DNA from: an uncultured Chloroflexota bacterium
GTDB lineage: Bacteria; Chloroflexota; UBA11872; UBA12225
Direction: 5' to 3'
Assembly (NCBI GenBank): GCA_902805635.1
Contig: CADCTC010000228.1
Location: 23,476 to 81,188, forward strand
DNA length: 57,713 bases
Positions 15,581 to 22,124 of the stretch are shown one piece after another (the stretch's first letter is position 1; the number at the start of each line of letters is the position of its first letter). Position numbers and translations under genes: made by a program. The notes below the pieces were generated by a model, which saw nothing but the letters and a program-made list of their open reading frames with translations, was not told the DNA's origin and did no database searches.

Positions 15581-16150
15581 TTATCTGCGCGCAGTCAGCG
15601 CCGCCAGGATCGTCGCATCGGAAGCCATGGTCAGCTGCTGGTCTTCACGGACGGGATCGAGCACGAGGCAGCCCCAACCTCTGAGCGTCTCCACCGACTC
15701 CCGCGTACGCGGGTGCGCCCACAGCGCGGCGTTCAGGCTGACCGCGACCACCACGCGCTGGCCGCGCCCGATCGCCTCGGCGGCGATCGACAGCGCCAGG
15801 TTGTCCGCGATCCCCACGGCCAGCTTGTTCAGCGAATTGAACGTACACGGGGCGACCAGCACGGCGCCGGGCGGCGTCGGGCAGACCACCGGGTCGAAGT
15901 AGCTCTCGACCAGGTGGTGCCCCGGCACGGCGGCGAACTCGCGCATGCTCAAGATGCGCTTCGCGGCGCGCGTCGGCACGGTGATTACATGCCCGAACGC
16001 CCCGACAAGCGCAGGCAGCAGGGCGGGAACGCGCCGCGCCGCCCCACCGCCGGTGACGATCAGGTACAGGGTGTCGAGAATGGGCTGGAGGTCGAGGGCG
16101 TCGAGGGTGTCGCCGTCCATCTTCGGCGTGAGCTCAGACTGCGGGCGCAC
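15581..16150 (-). CDS. Flavoprotein of the HFCD/PPC-decarboxylase-like family
   Basis: A 189-residue protein with LYLIVTGGGAARRVPALLPAL at about 28-48, then VLVAPCTFNSLNKLAVGIADNLAL at about 96-119, the typical APxTFNTxxKxAxGIADN segment of flavin-binding Cys-decarboxylase-like proteins such as CoaC, UbiX or lanthipeptide EpiD. The CoaBC fusion partner is absent and the length fits a stand-alone flavoprotein of unknown substrate. An internal ATG at residue 11 (16120) is an alternative start. It lies upstream of the GNAT gene on the same strand, with no proven functional link. Confidence 0.75.
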   Translation of the reverse strand: MRPQSELTPKMDGDTLDALDLQPILDTLYLIVTGGGAARRVPALLPALVGAFGHVITVPTRAAKRILSMREFAAVPGHHLVESYFDPVVCPTPPGAVLVAPCTFNSLNKLAVGIADNLALSIAAEAIGRGQRVVVAVSLNAALWAHPRTRESVETLRGWGCLVLDPVREDQQLTMASDATILAALTARR

Positions 16151-16227
16151 TAGAGGAGGGTACGCTGCCCCTTACGCAGCAAGGTCCAGCACAGGTACGC
16201 CTGCTGCCTGCCTCGTGCTCCTGGCAG

Positions 16228-17496
16228 CTACGACCCGGAGGCGAGTAGCATCGCGGAGAGGCCATCCTCCAGTGCAGTGGCGCTGACCTCACCGGTTGTG
16301 CCGGCGGCCTCCGCCCGGTGTTCCAGGCGGGCGCGCTGGAAGTACTGCACCCGCCGCCCGTGCTCGCGACGCTCGGCTCCCACGGGGTAGCCCAGCGCCT
16401 CCATGCCGCCCAGCCGCTCGTAGGCCCGGGCGAACGCGCCGCCCGCCTGCTCACGCGTGGCCGCGAAGAACACCCACGGCTGTCCATCCGGTGCGATGCC
16501 CCGGACGAAGGTGAGGTCGTGTTCGGGGGGCACGAGGATGCTGGAGGTGCCGTAGACCCAGTCCAGCAGCTGCACCATCTCCGCGGCCGCCGGGCTGGTG
16601 TCCAGCAGTACCGCCACAACGCTGCGGCCGAACAGCGTCGCCGATACCACCTGGCACGTCCCCGCCTTGGGCGTCCACCCCGGCTTCATCCCCGTCACCC
16701 CGGGGTAGATGTGCAGCGCCATGTTCTGGTTGACCAGCTTTCGCCCGGCCGGCTCGCTGCCTGTACCACCTGCGCCACCTGTACCGTACTCAGCCGCCGT
16801 GTAAACGCGCTCTCCCGCTATCTTGGCAAGGGCCGGATACTCCCGCATGGCGTGCCGCGCCAGCGCGGCCAGGTCGCGCGCGCTGGCGTAGTGTCTCTCC
16901 TGGTCCAGGCCGGACGGGTTGGCGAAGCGGGTATCGGCCAGTCCTAGCTCCGCGGCCCGCGCATTCATCAGCGTCACGAACCGCTCTGCCGAGCCGGCCA
17001 CTCGCAGCGCCAGCGCATCCGCCGCGTCGTTCCCGGAGGCCAGCAGCAGGCCGTACAGCAGCTCGCGAATCGTGGTCCGCTCGCCCGACCGCAGCCCCAT
17101 CAGCGTCTCGCCCAGTCGCGGGCGCATGTGGCTCACAGTAAACGGGATATCCAGCTGGTCCTCCGGCACGCGGTCCAGCACCACCATGGCGGTCATGATC
17201 TTGGTGGTGCTGGCCATCGGGCGCCGTTCGCCCGCGGCACGCTCCAGCAGCACCTCACCGGACGAGGCGTCGATCACCAGGGCGGCCGCCGCGCTGATAT
17301 CGGGCGGGCCGCGCCGCTCGACGACGAATGGCGCGAGTGGCTCCTGTATCGCCGGGACCGGCGGGACCGGCGGGACCGCGGGCGACGTGTTGCGCACGAT
17401 AGGCGGTGCCGGGGCGGCGGGCGCCACGCAGCCGGCCCCCAGCCCCGCCAGGAGTGGCAGCGCCCCCAGGCCAATGGAGCGACGTGTGCTTCCCAT
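16228..17496 (-). CDS. Serine-type D-Ala-D-Ala carboxypeptidase (DacF-like) lipoprotein with C-terminal GYP repeat
   Basis: A 422-residue protein. From the ATG at 17496 there is a lipobox (LGAGC, Cys 23), then a Pro-rich linker. Penicillin-binding motifs: STTK at 96-99 (nucleophile Ser 96), SGN at 154-156, and KPG at 271-273 where KTG is normal. It should trim the terminal D-Ala from peptidoglycan stem peptides outside the membrane. After about residue 350 there is an unusual extension: AYERLGGMEALGYPVG (359-373) and VQYFQRARLEHR (383-394), a motif pair seen on many Chloroflexota surface proteins. The frame is open 41 codons further upstream, but only this start gives a clean lipoprotein signal. 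The FemAB gene lies upstream, supporting an envelope role. Confidence 0.88.
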   Translation of the reverse strand: MGSTRRSIGLGALPLLAGLGAGCVAPAAPAPPIVRNTSPAVPPVPPVPAIQEPLAPFVVERRGPPDISAAAALVIDASSGEVLLERAAGERRPMASTTKIMTAMVVLDRVPEDQLDIPFTVSHMRPRLGETLMGLRSGERTTIRELLYGLLLASGNDAADALALRVAGSAERFVTLMNARAAELGLADTRFANPSGLDQERHYASARDLAALARHAMREYPALAKIAGERVYTAAEYGTGGAGGTGSEPAGRKLVNQNMALHIYPGVTGMKPGWTPKAGTCQVVSATLFGRSVVAVLLDTSPAAAEMVQLLDWVYGTSSILVPPEHDLTFVRGIAPDGQPWVFFAATREQAGGAFARAYERLGGMEALGYPVGAERREHGRRVQYFQRARLEHRAEAAGTTGEVSATALEDGLSAMLLASGS

Positions 17497-17637
17497 GCCG
17501 GCCACAAGTGTGACGGGTCGTGGCGTTGCCGGGCAACAGGTGAGGACCACAAGGCTACCCCATCCGTACGGATTCGATAGGTCTGGCACAGGTGGACACA
17601 CGATCACGGTCCAGCACACCGGGCGGTCTCTCCAAAA

Positions 17638-17693
17638 CGACAGGTGCTACCGTCCGCGGGTGAGCTCGACCCGCATCAGCTGGCACGTCAACG
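17638..17693 (+). pseudogene. Duplicated promoter and first codons of the SRPBCC gene at 25619
   Basis: Fifty-six bases match 25597-25652 with two or three mismatches. They include the upstream box GGTGCTACCGTC, the GTG start (here 17660-17662) and codons for SSTRISWH-N. After about 17693 the similarity ends and there is no SRPBCC body. It is either the stub of a deleted paralog or a duplicated promoter-start segment. Confidence 0.72.
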
Positions 17694-17740
17694 GACGCCC
17701 TCGGTCCGGCTGGTCCCGGGAGCGGCACCGACCTCCACGC

Positions 17741-18868
17741 TCAGGCGGCGGCGTGCATGGCAGCCGTGCGCTGTGGGCGCAAGAGGGCACCCACCGCGCT
17801 GGCCAGCGCCTTGCGGTCGAACGATGCAGCGGCGAGGCCTGCTGCGCCGCGCGTGAGGTGCTTCCTCATCTTGCCTACCAGGAGGTTATGGGCGTAGCGC
17901 GGGTAGTCCAGCACAAGGTGCCTGGCATACAGGTACTCAAAATCTGCCCCGCCGAACCCGCGCTTGAACTGGGAGATGCACGCGTACCGGTGCTGCTCAT
18001 CACCTATAGGCGCGATGCCCCAGAAGTTGTAGCGCGTCATCCCGCGCCGCTTTGCCTCTTGCATGACCTCCCAGTGGAGCAGATGGGCGCCGGGGAACTT
18101 CCTCCCCGCATCCGTGCTGGCGCCGTAGTGGTACACGGCTTCTTTCCCGTGGAAGACGATGATGGCCTGGGCGAGCACCTCGCCAGCCCGCTCCGCGCTG
18201 AATAACAGCGCGCTGCCGGTCGCCGCGAAGATCTGGAACTGCTTCTCGTAGTAGTCGTCGGCATAGGGCTCAAAGCCCTTGCGGTCGCACGTGCCCCTCT
18301 GGATCGCGCAGTAGCGGGCAACGGCCGCCGGATCATTCGTCGCGGTCACCGTGACGCCCGCCGAGCGGGCCTTGCGGACCTTCGCGCGTGTGGACTGGCT
18401 CATGTTGGCCAGCAGCCGCTCGTCCGGCAGCGTCAGGTCCACGATGGACGTCCACTCCGCGTGCAGGTTCCGCGGGGCGCGCACGAACTTGTTGGTGGAG
18501 AACAAGCGCTGTGCCCCCTCGTCGGCCTCGAGCTGCGGCCGGACGCGCAAGAAGGCGCACTTCTCTGCCTTCGCCAGCCGCCTGGCCTCGGTAATAAAGG
18601 ACCGCACGTGCGCAGCATTGCCCCAGTCCAGAATCGGCCCGCCCCACACGGCCAGGCAGCGGATGTCCGGCGCATCCTCGACGACTGCCAGCATCAGCCC
18701 CACCGGCGCGCCATCCTCAAACAGGCCGATGCGATGTACTCGCTTGCCCAGTGCTTCGTTGAAGTCCCCCCACTGCCACGACTGCAGGAAGTTCGCCTCA
18801 GCACGGCCCGATAGGAACCGGTCCCACTCCCCACGGTCAGAAACAGGTCGTGCGATCAGACTCGGCAT
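17741..18868 (-). CDS. FemA/FemB-like peptidoglycan peptide-bridge aminoacyltransferase
   Basis: A 375-residue protein of the FemABX/GNAT fold. Typical features are NFLQSWQWGDFNEALGKRV (about 25-43), LRVRPQLEA, the STRAKVRKARSAGV segment (about 155-170), and in the second GNAT half VYHYGASTDAGRKFPGAHLLHWEVM (about 255-280) and YNFWGIAP. These enzymes use aminoacyl-tRNA to add residues to lipid II or peptidoglycan stem peptides in the cytoplasm. Start chosen at MPSLIARP with GGAGG about 11 bases upstream; MTRT four codons earlier overlaps that site. It precedes the DacF-like gene and is divergent from the large secreted Kelch protein. Confidence 0.86.
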   Translation of the reverse strand: MPSLIARPVSDRGEWDRFLSGRAEANFLQSWQWGDFNEALGKRVHRIGLFEDGAPVGLMLAVVEDAPDIRCLAVWGGPILDWGNAAHVRSFITEARRLAKAEKCAFLRVRPQLEADEGAQRLFSTNKFVRAPRNLHAEWTSIVDLTLPDERLLANMSQSTRAKVRKARSAGVTVTATNDPAAVARYCAIQRGTCDRKGFEPYADDYYEKQFQIFAATGSALLFSAERAGEVLAQAIIVFHGKEAVYHYGASTDAGRKFPGAHLLHWEVMQEAKRRGMTRYNFWGIAPIGDEQHRYACISQFKRGFGGADFEYLYARHLVLDYPRYAHNLLVGKMRKHLTRGAAGLAAASFDRKALASAVGALLRPQRTAAMHAAA

Positions 18869-19219
18869 GGTTCTCGTCATCCCTCCAGGCGATGCCTCGG
18901 ACCACCGGTTGCCGCCGGCGCTTACGTCTCGCCGGCCGGTGTTCAGTGGCACGTCCAAAGCATGCTGAGTGCAGCGGCCGGCCGGGTCGGCAAAGTTCCG
19001 TATTTTTGGCTCCCGGCGCCAATCCGCCGGCCTGCGGACTCTTACTTAGTACCGCCGTACCAGGTACTCCTTACGGCTTCCGGAAGATACGGAGTTTTGC
19101 CGACCCGGCGCCCCGCGCAGCCAGAGACGCTTGGTGTGGGCCGCCCGGCCCAGGCGCCCGCCACAGGCCGGACTCCCCGCACCCGCCGCAACGACGCGCA
19201 CCACAAGGAACGACCCTCC
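18869..19219. other. Divergent intergenic region (351 bp)
   Basis: The gap between the FemAB gene (minus) and the Kelch protein gene (plus). It holds the inverted-repeat element at 18981-19109. The plus-strand frame of the Kelch gene stays open back to 18962, but that translation has no protein-like features, and a GTG with AAGGAA upstream at 19220 gives a signal peptide. I see no other gene here. Confidence 0.6.
18981..19109. repeat. Inverted-repeat element with 26-bp imperfect arms
   Basis: The left arm 18981-19006 starts GCCGGGTCGGCAAAGTTCCG; the right arm 19084-19109 is its reverse complement with three mismatches in 26. The 77-base centre has a smaller inverted repeat (AGTACC/GGTACT). 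The size and AT-richer interior resemble a MITE-like or REP-like unit, or a regulatory hairpin between divergent genes. Only one copy was seen in the window. Confidence 0.65.
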
Positions 19220-21853
19220 GTGAAGCAGCACCTCACCACACTCTTCTTCGCCCTCCTAACCGCCGCCAGAGCACTGGTCACCCGCCGTGGCGCGCTCGCG
19301 CTGCCGCCGGTTCTTGCTCTGGTGCTCGCCGGAGTCGTGGCGACCGCAGCGGACGCAACTACCTACGCCTGGACCACCAGGGCCCCCATGCTCACCGCTC
19401 GCGAGAGCCTCGGATTGGCCAGTGTTGGCGGCAAGCTGTATGCCGTCGGCGGGGTGGACCATTCACTGACTGGATTGCCACCTGCCGAACGGAATCGCCC
19501 TGGCTCGACCGTAGAGGAATACGATCCCGCCGCCAACGCCTGGACCGCTAAGGCCTCCATGCCCACCTCGCGCTACCACCTCGGCATGGCCGCCCTCGAC
19601 GGCAAGCTGTACGCCGTGGGAGGCACCAGCGGCGGGTACAGGCTGGCGACGGTGGAGCAGTACGACCCGGCCAGTAACACCTGGACGGCCAAAGCCCCCA
19701 TGCCCACCGCCCGGCTGGGCCTGGCCGTCGCCGCGCTCGACGGCAAGCTGTACGCCGTCGGCGGTACCAATGGGTCAGGCAACCATCTGGCGGCGGTCGA
19801 GGAGTACGACCCCCGCACCGACACCTGGACCGCCAAGGCCCCCATGCCCACCCCACGCTACGGATTGGCCGTGGCAGCGCTCGACGGCAAGCTGTACGCG
19901 GTCGGGGGATTCGGCGATGCCTCAGTAGCGGTAAAAGTCGAGGAGTACGACCCCGCCACCAACACCTGGATCGCCAAGGCCAGGATGCCCACCCCTCGCG
20001 GCTTTTTGGGGGCGGGCGCGCTCGATGGCAAGCTGTACGTCGTCGGCGGCTCATGGAGTGCCAGCGGTCCTCAGGCGATCGTCGAGGAGTACGACCCCCG
20101 CACCGATACCTGGATGGCCCAGGCCCCCATGCTCACTGGCCGCAATAGTCTGAGCGTGGCCACCCTCCCTGGCAAGCTGTACGCCGTCGGCGGTGTACGG
20201 AACAACACCTACCTGGCAACAGTGGAGGAGATGGTGGTCGCAGGTCCAGCGGCACTGAACACGACACCGGCGGCCCGCGCCGGGAACGACCAGACCGCCG
20301 TCGAGGGCGCACTGGTGACCATGGACGGCGGCGCCTCCAGCGACGCCGACGGCGACGCCCTCACCTACACCTGGACCCTCGTGAGCAGCAGTGCGGGCGC
20401 TCCGGCCGTGGCGCTCTCCACGGAGCCTGCGCCAGCCACACCCGCCAGGCCCACCTTCGCCACCACGGACCAGGGCACCTACACCTTCCGCCTGACCGTC
20501 ACCGACGGGAAGGGCGGCACGCACTCCGACGACGTGGTCGTGACCGTCGCCAACGCCGCGCCCACCGCGACGATCACGGGCGGCCCCGCCGCTGCCTCCG
20601 GTGTCCCCGGCGGCACGCCCCTCACGTTCGGCAGCACCGTCATCGACCCCAGCAGCGCGGACACTAGCGCCGGGTTCACCCGTGCCTGGAGCGTCGCTAA
20701 GGACGGCGCCCCGGTCGCGGTGCGCATTGGCACCGCGACCACGGCGGCCTCGTTCACCTTCACACCTGGCGCCGTGGGCACCTACGTGGTCACGCTGGCC
20801 GCTACGGACAAGGACGGCGCCCAGGGCAGCGACAGCAGGACCTTCCAGGTAACCAATACGGTGCCGGTGGCGCGCGCCGGGCAGGACCAAGCGGTCGTCG
20901 AGGGCAGCACGGTCACGCTCGACGGGAGCGCGTCCGGCGACGCCGACGGAGACGCGCTGGCCTACAGCTGGACACTCCACGCCAGCAGCACGGGCACGCC
21001 AGCCGTGGACCTCTCCTCGGCTACCGCCGCCACGCCTACCTTCAAGACCACCGACCAGGGCACCTACACCTTCCACCTGACAGTCAGCGACGGCAGAGGC
21101 GGTACCCACACCGACGACGTGACCGTCACGGTCGCCAACGCGGCGCCCACCGCCGCAATCACCGGCGGCCCCGCGGCCGGTGCCAGCGTCCTGGCGGGCA
21201 CCGCCCTCAGGTTCGGCGGCACCATTACCGACCCCAGCAGCGCGGACACCGCCGCCGGCTTCCGCTACGCCTGGAGCGTGACCAAGGACGGCGCCACCCT
21301 GGCGCTGCCGGCAGGTACCAGCACCACCGGTGCCACATTCGGCTTCACACCAGTGGCGGCGGGCAGCTACGTCGTCACGCTGGCCGCCGCGGACAAGGAA
21401 GGCGCCCAGGGCACCGCCGGCCAGACCATCGACGTGACGGTGCCCGTGCTGTCGGTTGCCGACGCGCGCGTAGCCGAGGGCAGCCGAGGTACGGCCACGG
21501 CCATGGCCACCTTCGCCGTCTCCCTCTCACAGGCGGGCGCACTGCCGGTCACCGTCGCCTACGCCACCGCCGACGGCACTGCCACAAGCGGCGCGGCCGG
21601 CAGCTGCGGCGCCCGGGGCATCGACTACGAGGCGGAGCGCGGCACGCTCACCATCCCCGCAGGCGCCACGTCGGGCTCGATCACCGTCACCCTCTGCGTC
21701 GATGCGCGGCGGGAGACGGACGAGAGCTTCGCCCTCTCGCTGAGTGCCCCCTCCGGCGCCAGCATGAACGCCACTCTGGCCAGGAGTGTCGCCGTGGGTA
21801 CTATCGCCAACGACGACGGCGCGCCCAGGTCCGCGCCTGGGCCGCGTCGCTAG
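19220..21853 (+). CDS. Large secreted multi-domain protein: six Kelch repeats, two PKD-like modules, Calx-beta domain
   Basis: An 877-residue exported protein. GTG start at 19220 with AAGGAA upstream; signal-like hydrophobic segment at 27-46. Residues about 50-345 carry six Kelch repeats, each with KLYAVGG or KLYVVGG, TWTAKAPMPT and VEEYDP, enough for one beta-propeller. From about 347 to 740 there are two nearly identical modules of about 195 residues, each beginning ARAG-DQ--VEG and holding DADGDAL-Y-WTL, TDQGTYTF-LTV-DG-GGTH and a second Ig-like half (DPSSADT). From about 741 a Calx-beta domain follows (VADARVAEGS, TVAYATADGTATSG, GTLTIPAGATSGSITV). No C-terminal anchor is seen. Probably a cell-surface or extracellular binding or adhesion protein. 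Confidence 0.88.
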   Translation: MKQHLTTLFFALLTAARALVTRRGALALPPVLALVLAGVVATAADATTYAWTTRAPMLTARESLGLASVGGKLYAVGGVDHSLTGLPPAERNRPGSTVEEYDPAANAWTAKASMPTSRYHLGMAALDGKLYAVGGTSGGYRLATVEQYDPASNTWTAKAPMPTARLGLAVAALDGKLYAVGGTNGSGNHLAAVEEYDPRTDTWTAKAPMPTPRYGLAVAALDGKLYAVGGFGDASVAVKVEEYDPATNTWIAKARMPTPRGFLGAGALDGKLYVVGGSWSASGPQAIVEEYDPRTDTWMAQAPMLTGRNSLSVATLPGKLYAVGGVRNNTYLATVEEMVVAGPAALNTTPAARAGNDQTAVEGALVTMDGGASSDADGDALTYTWTLVSSSAGAPAVALSTEPAPATPARPTFATTDQGTYTFRLTVTDGKGGTHSDDVVVTVANAAPTATITGGPAAASGVPGGTPLTFGSTVIDPSSADTSAGFTRAWSVAKDGAPVAVRIGTATTAASFTFTPGAVGTYVVTLAATDKDGAQGSDSRTFQVTNTVPVARAGQDQAVVEGSTVTLDGSASGDADGDALAYSWTLHASSTGTPAVDLSSATAATPTFKTTDQGTYTFHLTVSDGRGGTHTDDVTVTVANAAPTAAITGGPAAGASVLAGTALRFGGTITDPSSADTAAGFRYAWSVTKDGATLALPAGTSTTGATFGFTPVAAGSYVVTLAAADKEGAQGTAGQTIDVTVPVLSVADARVAEGSRGTATAMATFAVSLSQAGALPVTVAYATADGTATSGAAGSCGARGIDYEAERGTLTIPAGATSGSITVTLCVDARRETDESFALSLSAPSGASMNATLARSVAVGTIANDDGAPRSAPGPRR

Positions 21854-21892
21854 CAAACCCACCGCGCCACGGAACCGGGCGCGCCGCCGAAT

Positions 21893-21921
21893 AGCCCCAC
21901 TGCCACACCGGCAGTGGGGCT
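21893..21921 (+). terminator. Strong hairpin after the Kelch protein gene
   Basis: Perfect 12-bp stem AGCCCCACTGCC / GGCAGTGGGGCT with loop ACACC, 40 bases after the stop codon. There is no T-tract, so intrinsic termination is likely but not certain. Confidence 0.7.
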
Positions 21922-22124
21922 GCGGATTCTACGGGGCGGTGTACGAAACTTGCTGTATACGCCAGCGCGCGTTGTGAGCAGGTGCGCCGCCGCCACCGGG
22001 CGCAGGCGCTCCCGCTCGGCGAAGTAAGGGGGGACTTATCGCATGAGAGGAACTGGTCGGCGCCTCGTTCCGGGCGCCGGCAGCGGTCAGCCCACTCGTT
22101 GGGCGCTCGGGAGAGGCGGCGGCA

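Noticed and set aside
20051..21109. Antisense open frames across the PKD modules
   Set aside because: Gly/Arg/Val-rich shadows repeating with the modules; no start signal.
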